Part shown: in pieces, positions 23,670 to 31,003 of the stretch | Layout: every line of letters starts with the position of its first letter | How positions within the stretch are numbered: the first letter of the stretch is position 1 | NCBI GenBank assembly: GCA_902489135.1 | Contig: CABTYW010000018.1 | Span: forward strand, 1-31,003 | Origin: an uncultured Synergistaceae bacterium | GTDB taxonomy: Bacteria; Synergistota; Synergistia; Synergistales; Dethiosulfovibrionaceae | DNA length: 31,003 nt | Direction of reading: 5' to 3' | The notes under the pieces: model-generated | What the model saw: only the letters and a program-made list of their open reading frames with translations | Databases searched by the model: none | Told to the model about the DNA's origin: nothing | Made by a program: the position numbers and the translations under genes

Positions 23670-24842
23670 TTACCGTTCCCCCGATTTCATGAGTCGTACG
23701 GCCTGTCCGTCCCTGAGGAAGGAGACGCCGGCGGTAACAATGACGTCCCTTGCGTAAAGTTCAGGCGAACGGATTTTCAATGCGCCTTCATGCCAGCCCA
23801 AAACAGTTACGGGCACTCGGTTGACATGGCCGTTGCCGTAGCGCCAAACCCACTTCTCATCGCCTTCGTCGTTGAGCACCGCCGACTCGGGAACTTCCCA
23901 GGTGTCGTCAAAATCCCCGCCGCGATAATCCACGGTGACGGTGACGGCCATGCCCGGCAGCACTCGCAGCCCCTCGGGCTGAGCCATCACGGCCGTCACG
24001 GGATAGGTGCGGGTGCCGGCATCGGCCTGCGCGCCGAATTCTTTCAGCTTAAGGGTGAATTCGCGCCCGGGAACGACGTCGAAGGCCGCTGTTATTTTAA
24101 AGTTCTTTCCGGCGCGTTCAATTACCTCACGAACGTCGTCTCCGGCAGGCACGGGAGCCAGCAGCACATCTTTGTCCGGCATATTGAACACAATTTCCAG
24201 AGTGTCGATATTCTGAAAGTTGATGACGGGCTGTTTGGGCAGCACGTCCTGATATTTTTCAGCCATACGGTCCACCACGATGCCGTCGAAGGGAGCGCGA
24301 AGCTCCGTGTCGCGCAGAGCGTCGGCGGCGGCTGTCACCTGACTCTGCGCCTGCCTCACCGCCGAGCGCGTCACTTCGAGCTGCGTCTTGTAGGCATCAT
24401 ACGCCGCCTCGGCAATGACTTTTTGGCGGTAGAGCTCTTCGTAGCGCGTAAAGTTGCCCATGGCGTCGTTATAGGCGGCGCGTGCCTGAGCCAGAACGCC
24501 CTGGGCCTGGTCGAGCCGGATCTTGAAATCGCGGGGGTCGATGCGCGCCAGAAGGTCACCCTGTCTGACGGCAAATCCCTTTTCGGCGGGCAGCTCTAGC
24601 AGCGGCCCCGAAACGCGAAAACTCAGATTGGCGCGACGTGCTCCCTGCACGGCGCCGAAATACCGCCGCCCTCCGTCACGCGCTCTGCCCTGCAACGTGA
24701 CGGTGCGCACGGGGCGAATGACTTCCTTTTCCGCCGTCGGCGTTCGGTATTTTTTAAACTCCTCAAGTCCGCGCACAGCGGCGGCAATGAGCAGCATTCC
24801 CACGCCCAGTCTCAGGATGAAATGCAGCCTCGGTCTTCTCAT
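23670..24842 (-). CDS. RND membrane fusion (periplasmic adaptor) protein
   Basis: 390 residues. N-terminal anchor FILRLGVGMLLIAAAVRGL without lipobox. The barrel-sandwich (lipoyl) half motif LSFRVSGPLLELPAEKGFAVRQGDLLARIDPRDFKIRLDQA leads into a coiled-coil hairpin (~residues 100-180: AQARAAYNDAMGNFTRYEELYRQKVIAEAAYDAYKTQ), and the second half motif LRAPFDGIVVDRMAEKYQDV closes it. Beta-barrel and membrane-proximal domains follow (PGMAVTVTVDY, VPESAVLND). It links the RND pump to an outer-membrane channel. GGAGGA lies six bases before the ATG at 24842; the ATG at 24848 abuts the ribosome site and is rejected. First gene of a two-gene operon. Confidence 0.92.
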   Translation of the reverse strand: MRRPRLHFILRLGVGMLLIAAAVRGLEEFKKYRTPTAEKEVIRPVRTVTLQGRARDGGRRYFGAVQGARRANLSFRVSGPLLELPAEKGFAVRQGDLLARIDPRDFKIRLDQAQGVLAQARAAYNDAMGNFTRYEELYRQKVIAEAAYDAYKTQLEVTRSAVRQAQSQVTAAADALRDTELRAPFDGIVVDRMAEKYQDVLPKQPVINFQNIDTLEIVFNMPDKDVLLAPVPAGDDVREVIERAGKNFKITAAFDVVPGREFTLKLKEFGAQADAGTRTYPVTAVMAQPEGLRVLPGMAVTVTVDYRGGDFDDTWEVPESAVLNDEGDEKWVWRYGNGHVNRVPVTVLGWHEGALKIRSPELYARDVIVTAGVSFLRDGQAVRLMKSGER

Positions 24843-25031
24843 CGTCATTCCTCCGAATTTTTTGCTTTCGCATTTAAGGCAAAGAGCCCACATCTCTCAG
24901 CCATTCTATCACAGCGACGCCGAGGAAGTCGCCCGCATGAAAGAGCCTGCGCGCTCCTCGGAAACGACGGGATATGGGGAAAAACCTGCGCCCTCGCGGA
25001 CGCTTTCAAGATCACGGCAAAAGCGTTACAA

Positions 25032-25037
25032 TATAAT
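25032..25037 (+). promoter_or_regulatory. -10 box upstream of the first TauE/SafE gene
   Basis: TATAAT within ACAATATAATTGC, about 37 bases before the ATG; a good -35 is not seen at 16-18 bases. The intergenic stretch 24843-25073 separates two divergent units and shows no other clear feature. Confidence 0.45.
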
Positions 25038-25073
25038 TGCATACAAAATAACATCTCAAGGAGAATTTGTCTC

Positions 25074-25799
25074 ATGGAGCTCTCTGTCATTCTCATGATG
25101 CTTGCCACCACCGTCGCCGGCGGCGTGCTTTCCAGCGTGTGCGGCTTCGGCTTCGGTGCTGTGGCCATGGCGGCGTGGCCCTACGTTTTGCCCTACGCGC
25201 AATCCACGGCGGTGACGGCGTTGTGCGGCGCCAGCACGGCGGTTTTTATCGCGCTGCCGCACTGGCGCAGCATCAACTTCAAAATCCTGTTGCCCTGTGC
25301 GCTGTCGGGGCTTGCGGCGTCGGCCCTGTCGGTGCAGATTTCGGTAGGCGCCGCCGAAAAGCTCATGGTCCGCGCCCTCGGGGCAATGCTCATGGCCGCC
25401 AGCTTCTACTCTCTTTTCCTCGGAGGCCGATTCCACATTCAGGGCACCCCCCGCAACGGCATCATCGCCGGGCTCATCGGCGGCGCCTGCGCCGGACTTT
25501 TTGCCGTGGGCGGACCTCCCGTGGCCATTTATCTTCTGTCCTCGGCAAAGTCCAATCAGGAATATCGATCGACGCTCAACGCCCACTTCTGCTTCACATC
25601 GGGCATCGCCACGCTGGTGCGCTGGAAAAACGGCATCATCACGCCCACAACAATCCGGCTGTGGCTTCTGGTTCTCGCGGCGCTGGCGGCGGGAATTTTT
25701 CTGGGCAATAAAATATTCAACCGTCTCGACGCCAAAAAGCTTCGCCGTTGCGTTTACACCTATATGGCGGTCTCGGGGGCCGCCATGCTGTTGAAGTGA
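25074..25799 (+). CDS. TauE/SafE-family permease (copy 1)
   Basis: 241 residues, typical of the sulfite exporter TauE/SafE family (PF01925), with about eight spans. The two half-repeats are visible: VCGFGFGAVAMAAWPYVLPYAQS near residues 20-43 and GLIGGACAGLFAVGGPPVAIYLLS near 137-160, each with the Gly-rich and GGPPVA-type loops of the family. Members export or import sulfite, sulfonates or organic acids; the substrate here is unknown. AAGGAG precedes the ATG by ten bases; longer in-frame starts run into the divergent gene. A second copy starts at 30563, with matching blocks throughout. Confidence 0.88.
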   Translation: MELSVILMMLATTVAGGVLSSVCGFGFGAVAMAAWPYVLPYAQSTAVTALCGASTAVFIALPHWRSINFKILLPCALSGLAASALSVQISVGAAEKLMVRALGAMLMAASFYSLFLGGRFHIQGTPRNGIIAGLIGGACAGLFAVGGPPVAIYLLSSAKSNQEYRSTLNAHFCFTSGIATLVRWKNGIITPTTIRLWLLVLAALAAGIFLGNKIFNRLDAKKLRRCVYTYMAVSGAAMLLK

Positions 25800-25863
25800 T
25801 CTTCCGCGGCGCCTTGCCGAATGCGGTGACGAAGGAACTTCGAACGCCCTTTCGCCCCGCTCG

Positions 25864-25888
25864 AAAAAAAGAAGGCGCGGCGGGCGCC
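25864..25888 (-). terminator. Terminator of the YhcH/HD operon
   Basis: On the minus strand GGCGC-CCGCC-GCGCC is a 5-base stem and loop followed by TTC and seven T. It lies about 30 bases beyond the stop of the YhcH-like gene. Confidence 0.6.
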
Positions 25889-25917
25889 GAACTTGCTTTC
25901 CCGCTTCACTGAGGCCT

Positions 25918-26400
25918 TTATTCAGCGACTTCTCCGAAGTTGAGCAATGAGCGGTGAATTTTCACCACCGCTTTTTTGATGCGCCCCGCTTCACCGGATG
26001 CCGCGGAACAACAGGGCTGATGGCCGTCCTCGGGGAAAAACAGGGCGAACATGCCGCTGCAGTTCAGCGCCGTGCCCTCTCCGCTGAAGTACCGGATGTC
26101 CTCGTCATCGTCGTAGGGGCCCTGAGGCACAAGACGGGACAGGGGAGCGAAACCGATTCGCTCGGTGCCCTTCAGAGTCGTCTGAATGTCTACAAACTTC
26201 CGGTGAGCCTCAAAGGGAACCTCTTCAGCTGCACGGGTGCGGGGTTCTTCGATGGACAGCCACAGTTTTCCGGGGATCAGCACTTTTTTCCCCGCCGGCC
26301 GGTCGCTTAAGTCGGGACGCGTCAACTCGGCCATGGCACGGACAAAGGCTTCGCCGAGGGCGCTGTAATTCTTCCAGTCGCTGATTTGCGCGTAAATCAC
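25918..26400 (-). CDS. YhcH/YjgK/YiaL-family protein (DUF386)
   Basis: 160 residues, the normal size for this cupin-like beta-sandwich family, which includes EbgC and YiaL. Diagnostic parts are KVLIPGKLWLSIEE, FEAHRKFVDIQTTLKGTERIGFAPL (His/Asp-rich, probable metal site), YFSGEGTALNCSGMFALFFPEDGHQPCC and KKAVVKIHRSLL. Family members are linked to sialic acid or other sugar metabolism, but no sugar genes are nearby, so the role here is open. The start is GTG at 26400, after GGGAGG nine bases upstream. It lies 23 bases after the HD-domain gene and is probably co-transcribed with it. Confidence 0.88.
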   Translation of the reverse strand: MIYAQISDWKNYSALGEAFVRAMAELTRPDLSDRPAGKKVLIPGKLWLSIEEPRTRAAEEVPFEAHRKFVDIQTTLKGTERIGFAPLSRLVPQGPYDDDEDIRYFSGEGTALNCSGMFALFFPEDGHQPCCSAASGEAGRIKKAVVKIHRSLLNFGEVAE

Positions 26401-26423
26401 CCTTTTTTGCCTCCCTATGCGTT

Positions 26424-27620
26424 CTACTTAAAGCAGTCAAAGAGGCTCTTGGCCTCATAACCGCCCACCACCCGTCCGGCATAGGAATCGGCAAGCCGCA
26501 TGGCCGCTTCTTCGAGCTGAACGGGGCAGATGCCCAGTTTGATGGACTCCTTGGCTTCGATGTAGGCCGACAGTTTGTCGCACACCTCAATGATCCGGCC
26601 GTCTACGGGATCCATGTCGTCGCGCCCTTGCTCCGCGGACAGGTCGCCGTCGACGATTTTCACCGCACCGTCGATGCGAAGGCGGTTTTCAAATTCGTCC
26701 ATCACCATGTACATCATGTCGTCGCGCCAGCGATGGGGCAGCAGCGGGAAGAAATTTTCCTCCATGACCTGCCGTTCCAGGTTCTTGATCAGCTCTTCCA
26801 GACCTTTGACGGAACGCTTGACGGGAGAGATGATGTCCCGCGTCAGCACTTCGGGCACGTCATGGAACAGCCCGCCGTAAAAGTCGTTGCGGCGGCGGCG
26901 CTCGCCCGCGCCGATCTCGATGGAAATGAGCCAGCTCAGCACGGCCACCATCAGCAGATGCCCCAGGACCGACGTGGGCGGCAGGCGTTGCACCTGCGCC
27001 CAGCGTTTCTGAAACCGCAGCTGCCCCACCAGGCTGAACAGGGCGTTGAAACCGCGCTCAGGCGGCATCGACAGGATTTGCTCCACCACGGCGAGGTCAC
27101 GGTATTTTTCAATCTCTCCCATAATTTCGGCGCGAGTTCTCTCAATGCCGTAAACCGGTTTGCTCCAAAAGTAAATAAAACCGAACTCCCAGCGCGTGGC
27201 AATGTAGTGCGCCGCGCCGATGATCCGATCTTCGAAGCTGTCCTGCCCCGAAGAGAGATACTCCCGGCATTGGGCGCACAGGTCGCCTTTCAGGGGCTTC
27301 AACAGCGGTTCCAGCTGATGGTAAACCCAGCCGTTCAGCTGTTTCTGCTGCACGGGATCGGCCATCAGCCGGTGAAAGACGGGCGGTTTGATGTCGGTCA
27401 CCAGCACGCGGTGAAGAAAGCTGAAGACGCCGTTTCGAATGAGCCGTTGCCAGTTCACGGACTTGCCTCGATCTTCTTCGGCTCTGGCGATGAAATAGGC
27501 GATCATGGCCTTGTGCGCCTGTTTGTCCATTTCGCTGAACTGGGCCGTGCGCGGATGGTCATTCCAGCGCTCAATGCTGAAGGCCGAAAATATCAGCTCC
27601 ATGAGACCCTTTGAAATCAT
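26424..27620 (-). CDS. HD-domain phosphohydrolase
   Basis: 398 residues. A metal-binding HD domain lies in the second half: His221 (SVLGHLLMVAVLS), the His253-Asp254 pair in YGGLFHDVPEVLTRDIISPVK, and downstream Asp residues near VDGDLSAEQ or VCDKLSAYIEAK. This order resembles HD_3/YfbR-like nucleotidases, though the protein is about twice their size. The N-terminal ~200 residues form an uncharacterised helical region. It is probably a cytoplasmic phosphohydrolase of nucleotides or related phosphates; substrate not known. AAGGAG (27630-27635) is nine bases before ATG 27620; the ATG at 27629 abuts it and is rejected. First gene of the operon with YhcH. Confidence 0.85.
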   Translation of the reverse strand: MISKGLMELIFSAFSIERWNDHPRTAQFSEMDKQAHKAMIAYFIARAEEDRGKSVNWQRLIRNGVFSFLHRVLVTDIKPPVFHRLMADPVQQKQLNGWVYHQLEPLLKPLKGDLCAQCREYLSSGQDSFEDRIIGAAHYIATRWEFGFIYFWSKPVYGIERTRAEIMGEIEKYRDLAVVEQILSMPPERGFNALFSLVGQLRFQKRWAQVQRLPPTSVLGHLLMVAVLSWLISIEIGAGERRRRNDFYGGLFHDVPEVLTRDIISPVKRSVKGLEELIKNLERQVMEENFFPLLPHRWRDDMMYMVMDEFENRLRIDGAVKIVDGDLSAEQGRDDMDPVDGRIIEVCDKLSAYIEAKESIKLGICPVQLEEAAMRLADSYAGRVVGGYEAKSLFDCFK

Positions 27621-27647
27621 GGCTCTCATCTCCTTCCGCTGCTTCGT

Positions 27648-27653
27648 ATTATA
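27648..27653 (-). promoter_or_regulatory. -10 box of the HD/YhcH operon
   Basis: TATAAT on the minus strand 27 bases before the HD gene's ATG; the -35 side is a poor match. It lies in the divergent gap shared with the transglycosylase promoter. Confidence 0.45.
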
Positions 27654-27686
27654 TACGATTCTCCGCAAATGTGCCTGCCGGCGCCC

Positions 27687-27716
27687 TTCACAGCCCTCCG
27701 TCCGAAAGGTTATAAT
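27687..27716 (+). promoter_or_regulatory. Sigma-70-type promoter of the transglycosylase operon
   Basis: TTCACA (27687-27692) and TATAAT (27711-27716) with an 18-base spacer. Transcription would begin near 27723, about 84 bases before the ATG. It is back to back with the HD/YhcH promoter. Confidence 0.6.
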
Positions 27717-27806
27717 AGTGGACGGCGCGCTGAGCCTGAGGTTCCGTCCTTTTCAGGAACGTCGGCGGCGAAAGCGCGCGGAATTTTTCGCACAGGGAGG
27801 TTTTTC

Positions 27807-29855
27807 ATGCACTGTACTGTAAAATGTCTTGCCGCCGCACTGACCCTCCGCTTTTTTGCACAGGCTGCCGTTGCGGCGCCTGCCGACGCCTCGGCGGATG
27901 AATTTTTCGCCCGCCGCGATTGGAAAAGTCTCAACGCCCTGGTCGCTTCGGAACAGAAGCTCTCGCCGCGCACTCTGTCGCTGGCGGCCAACGGTCTGTG
28001 GTACCAGTCGCGATGGGGTGAAGCGCTGGATCTTATGAAAAAAATTGAAGGGGACTATCCCGCCGACGTTGCCCCCTACGCGCGCCTGCTCATGGCGCTG
28101 GCGCTGGAACGCACCGGCAAACCCCGGGAGGCTTACAACGCGGGATTGGAGCTTTACCGCTGCTCCGCGAAGACTCCCACAGTTCGCTACTTCGCCATGT
28201 ATCTCCTCGAACGCCTGTCCTCCGACGTCAACGAAAAGGAAAAATGGCTGCGCCGCATGATTGCGGCGGACCGTTCGCCTTCGAGGCAGGCTGCGGCAAG
28301 AAACGAGCTGGCCCGAATTGAAAGGATGACACCCGACGACGCTTTGGAGCTGCTTCGATACGAGCCTTTCAACTCCGAGGCGCTGAAGATCGCCGAAAAG
28401 GCGGCGCCGTCGCCGCAAAAAAATTTTCGCCTCGGCTATGTCGCCTACCTGCGCGGCAAGCACGGGACGGCGGTAAAACTGCTGAGCCGCCTGAACTTCA
28501 CCGGCGCCTGCGGTGAGAGCGGCACCTACTACCTGGCTCTGGCCCTTCAGAAGCTGGGACGCGGCGCCGAAGCCGAGCCGCTGCTGAAAAAACTGATCTT
28601 TCGAAAAAACGGCCGCTACATCCGGCGCGCCGTCGCGCGTCTCAGAATAATGCTGGGAGGAACATCGGCCTCGGCCGCTCTGGCCGATCTGCTTCAAATG
28701 GCAAAAAGCGACGACCCCGCCGTGGCGTCGGCGGCGCTCTTCGCTTTGGCACAAAGTCACGGCGCGCACGCGGAAGCCGCGCAGGAGAAATTTTTGAAAC
28801 GCTTTCCCGAAGGCTCCCGCGCTGACGAACTGCGCTGGCGGCGCGGATGGGAGAACTATCTGGAAGGCCGGTTCGACGAAGCCCTGAAAAACTGGCGGAT
28901 TACCGGTCAAAACGCCGAAGAGCGGCTCTATTGGCGGGCAAAAGCCCTTGAATCCCAAGGAAAGAGCGACGAAGCGGCGGAAAACGTCGGCAGATTGCTC
29001 GCGACCGGTCCTCTGACGCTTTACAGCTTCATGGCTCAGGAAGGCGGATCGCTTGAAATCACCGACGAACCGCTGCCGGCGGAATTGACCGCCGCGCCGC
29101 CGTCGGAGCTTGAGCGCTGGGGTTTTATGACTCACGCCCGCATGGCTCTTGAGGGGAAAACGGACCTTCCGTCGCTGGTGGCCCGGGCGCGGCTGTCCCG
29201 CTGGCTGGGGCGCCAGTGGGAAGCCTACGAAGCTCTGCGCGCTCCGCTGAATCGGCGGTTCACTGGAACGAAGGTTCCGCGCCAGGCCCTTGAGATCCTC
29301 TATCCCCGTCCCTTTCGCGGCGACGTGGAATTCTTCGCAAAAAAATACGGCATCGATCCGCTCTTCGTTTGGGCTGTAATGAAGCAGGAAAGCGGATTTA
29401 ACCCCGCCGCCATGAGCTGGGTGGGCGCCGCGGGCCTCATGCAGCTCATGGCCGCCACGGCGGCCGCAGAAGCGAAACTCCTCGGAATGAAAACATTCAA
29501 CGTTTACGACGTGAAAAACAACATCCGCCTGGGAACTTCCCACCTCGCCCGACTGTCAGCCCGCTACAAGCGCCCTGAATGGGCGGCGGCGGCTTACAAC
29601 GCCGGCAGCGGCAGCGTCAACAAATGGAACACCCGGCGCGCCGATTGGGCGACCGACGCGTGGATTGAGGATATTCCTTTCGACGAGACCAGAGGCTACG
29701 TGAAAAAGGTTCTGCGCAACTATGCCGTCTATAAAAAACTCTACGGTCAGAAAACCGACGCCCTGTCGCCGGCGCCTCCGCAGGGAGCCGACGAAGCGGA
29801 AATCGATCCCGCCCTTGAGGCGCCGACGGCGGCCGACGCGGAGGATGGGTCATGA
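27807..29855 (+). CDS. Soluble lytic murein transglycosylase
   Basis: 682 residues. The signal peptide MHCTVKCLAAALTLRFFAQAAVAA ends in an AxA site. A long alpha-superhelical region of TPR-like repeats (~residues 30-490) precedes the C-terminal SLT domain. The catalytic Glu is Glu528 in VWAVMKQESGFNPAAMSWVGAAGLMQLM, followed by NIRLGTSHLARL and AAAAYNAGSGSVNKW, all standard Slt70 family motifs. It cleaves the MurNAc-GlcNAc bond with 1,6-anhydro ring formation in the periplasm. A Pro/Ala/Glu/Asp-rich tail closes the protein. AGGGAGG lies six bases before the ATG. The stop overlaps the next gene by four bases. Confidence 0.93.
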   Translation: MHCTVKCLAAALTLRFFAQAAVAAPADASADEFFARRDWKSLNALVASEQKLSPRTLSLAANGLWYQSRWGEALDLMKKIEGDYPADVAPYARLLMALALERTGKPREAYNAGLELYRCSAKTPTVRYFAMYLLERLSSDVNEKEKWLRRMIAADRSPSRQAAARNELARIERMTPDDALELLRYEPFNSEALKIAEKAAPSPQKNFRLGYVAYLRGKHGTAVKLLSRLNFTGACGESGTYYLALALQKLGRGAEAEPLLKKLIFRKNGRYIRRAVARLRIMLGGTSASAALADLLQMAKSDDPAVASAALFALAQSHGAHAEAAQEKFLKRFPEGSRADELRWRRGWENYLEGRFDEALKNWRITGQNAEERLYWRAKALESQGKSDEAAENVGRLLATGPLTLYSFMAQEGGSLEITDEPLPAELTAAPPSELERWGFMTHARMALEGKTDLPSLVARARLSRWLGRQWEAYEALRAPLNRRFTGTKVPRQALEILYPRPFRGDVEFFAKKYGIDPLFVWAVMKQESGFNPAAMSWVGAAGLMQLMAATAAAEAKLLGMKTFNVYDVKNNIRLGTSHLARLSARYKRPEWAAAAYNAGSGSVNKWNTRRADWATDAWIEDIPFDETRGYVKKVLRNYAVYKKLYGQKTDALSPAPPQGADEAEIDPALEAPTAADAEDGS

Positions 29856-30523
29856 CGGACGAGCCCGTCTGCTGGATTGTGGGTGCCGGTGAATTCTGCG
29901 CTCCCGACTTTCGCCCGCGCGCCCGCGACTTCGTCATCGCCGCCGATGCCGGCTACCGCACTCTGAAGAATCTCGGCGCTCCCGTTGATCTGGTCATCGG
30001 AGATTTCGACTCGCTGGGCTGCCGCCCCCATCATCCCCACGTCCTCCAGTTTCCCTCCATGAAAGACGACACCGACATGATGCTGGCCGTCAAAGAGGGG
30101 CTTTCGCGAAACTTCCGCCGCTTCGAGCTGTTGGGGGGACTGGGGGGGCGACTGGCGCACACGTTGGCCAATCTCCAGACGCTGATGTTCCTCGCACAGC
30201 GCGGCGCACGAGGCGTCCTGCGCGGAGCGCGGGAAAATGCCTGCGCCGTCAGCACCGGAAGTGCCGTCTTTCCCGCGGGATACCGCGGCTATCTGTCAGT
30301 GTTCTGTCTCAGCGGACGCGCCGAGGGCGTCACTTTGAGCGGTCTGAAATACGCCATGAACGACGGTGTCTTCGAGAGCTCCGTGCCCTTGGGCATCAGC
30401 AACGAATTCACGGGAGAACCCGCGTCGATCACCGTGAAAAAGGGTACGCTGGTGTTGCTGTGGCAAACCCAGACCGACCGGGACGTCCCTCAGGAGCCCG
30501 GTGAAGAACTGCAGCGCCTTTGA
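29852..30523 (+). CDS. Thiamine pyrophosphokinase
   Basis: 223 residues; thiamine pyrophosphokinase (EC 2.7.6.2) makes thiamine diphosphate from thiamine and ATP in the cytoplasm. Motifs in order: IAADAGYRTL (29-38), VIGDFDSL (48-55), DDTDMMLA (72-79), GGLGGRLAHTLANL (95-108), and the C-terminal SNEFTGEPASITVKKGTLVLL. The RLDH motif common in this family reads RLAH here, with Ala102 in place of Asp. The ATG overlaps the transglycosylase stop in ATGA, so translation is coupled although the two functions are unrelated. The gene crosses runs of G6 and G7 near 30133-30149, where sequencing errors would be easiest; the frame is intact. Confidence 0.92.
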   Translation: MTDEPVCWIVGAGEFCAPDFRPRARDFVIAADAGYRTLKNLGAPVDLVIGDFDSLGCRPHHPHVLQFPSMKDDTDMMLAVKEGLSRNFRRFELLGGLGGRLAHTLANLQTLMFLAQRGARGVLRGARENACAVSTGSAVFPAGYRGYLSVFCLSGRAEGVTLSGLKYAMNDGVFESSVPLGISNEFTGEPASITVKKGTLVLLWQTQTDRDVPQEPGEELQRL

Positions 30524-30562
30524 CTCCGGCGCTTTTAAAATTACGTTGAAGGAAGTGTCGTC

Positions 30563-31003
30563 ATGTCGCCCATTGTTTTTGCCGGAATGTTCGCTTTAAG
30601 CCTTTTGGGGGCTGTGCTTCAGGCGGTCTGCGGCTTCGGTTACGGCCCGGTCAACATGTCCGTTCTGCCTTACCTGCTGCCCTACTCGCAGGCCGTGGCC
30701 CTTTCGGGACTCAGCGGCTCCACCACGGCGCTCTTTGTGGCGATCGGCAGCTGGCGGCACATCAATTGGAAAATGTTACTGCCCTGCGAAATCAGCGGCC
30801 TCGCCGCAGGCGTCGCCGCCGTTCAGCTCTCGGCAGGCGCGCAGGACGTCTTCATGGTTCATTGCCTCGGCATCGCCCTCATGGCGCTGGGCGTCTATTC
30901 TCTGTTTTTCAGCGGCAAAATCCGCATCAAAGCCACCTTCGTCAACGGTCTCATCGCCGGAACGGCGGCGGGACTTTTGTCGGGGTTTTTCGCCGTGGGC
31001 GGC
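30563..31003 (+). CDS. TauE/SafE-family permease (copy 2), cut by window end
   Basis: 147 residues are visible; the frame is open to the last base. It matches the copy at 25074 segment by segment: VCGFGYGPVNMSVLPYLLPYSQA versus VCGFGFGAVAMAAWPYVLPYAQS, SWRHINWKMLLPC versus HWRSINFKILLPC, and the second-half motif NGLIAGTAAGLLSGFFAVGG where the window ends. AAGGA lies about ten bases before the ATG. It starts 39 bases after the kinase stop, so it is probably in the same operon. Substrate unknown. Confidence 0.88.
   Translation, partial: MSPIVFAGMFALSLLGAVLQAVCGFGYGPVNMSVLPYLLPYSQAVALSGLSGSTTALFVAIGSWRHINWKMLLPCEISGLAAGVAAVQLSAGAQDVFMVHCLGIALMALGVYSLFFSGKIRIKATFVNGLIAGTAAGLLSGFFAVGG

Noticed and set aside
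1..31003. CRISPR array, insertion sequence or prophage
   Set aside because: No regularly spaced repeats, transposase motifs or phage genes were seen on either strand.

Overview
The window reads as a chromosomal contig end from a diderm, amino-acid- and peptide-using bacterium with moderately high GC. The gene content fits Synergistota (Pyramidobacter, Jonquetella or Fretibacterium-like anaerobes): LIV-type ABC genes, BrnQ, three exported C69 dipeptidases, exported CsgG-like proteins, an RND pump and no sugar pathway. The phylum is an inference from content and protein style, not from a marker gene. The first 22 bases are an Illumina adapter remnant, so biological sequence starts at base 23.

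Layout. 23-1927: 3' end of a branched-chain amino acid ABC operon (livM fragment, livG, livF) closed by hairpins. 2249-4604 (-): two unrecognised genes; the downstream one encodes an exported protein and the upstream one has no credible start. 4868-4953 (-): tRNA-Ser(UGA) with its own promoter -10 and terminator. 5201-5545 (-): small Cys-rich protein. 5546-6272: non-coding, with a strong orphan terminator. 6273-7595: brnQ. 7917-10813: three exported genes, the last two clearly CsgG-type paralogues, closed by an exceptional inverted repeat. 10814-11750: long non-coding stretch with an AT-rich block, a good promoter and a structured leader.

11751-20450 is the most distinctive part. It holds seven plus-strand genes: C69 dipeptidase A, C69 dipeptidase B, a small exported protein (DUF6305-like), a DctM/IT-superfamily-like permease, a 54-residue membrane protein, a membrane-anchored succinylglutamate desuccinylase/aspartoacylase-like (M14-type) enzyme, and C69 dipeptidase C. 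Hairpins punctuate several of the gaps. I propose that this is an extracytoplasmic unit that cuts peptides or acylated amino acids and imports the products. The families are read from sequence; the joint function is inference.

20619-24842 (-): RND permease and membrane fusion protein, with no outer-membrane factor beside them. 25074-25799: TauE/SafE permease. 25918-27620 (-): YhcH/YiaL protein and an HD-domain protein. 27807-31003: soluble lytic transglycosylase, thiamine pyrophosphokinase (4-base overlap) and a second TauE/SafE permease cut by the window end.
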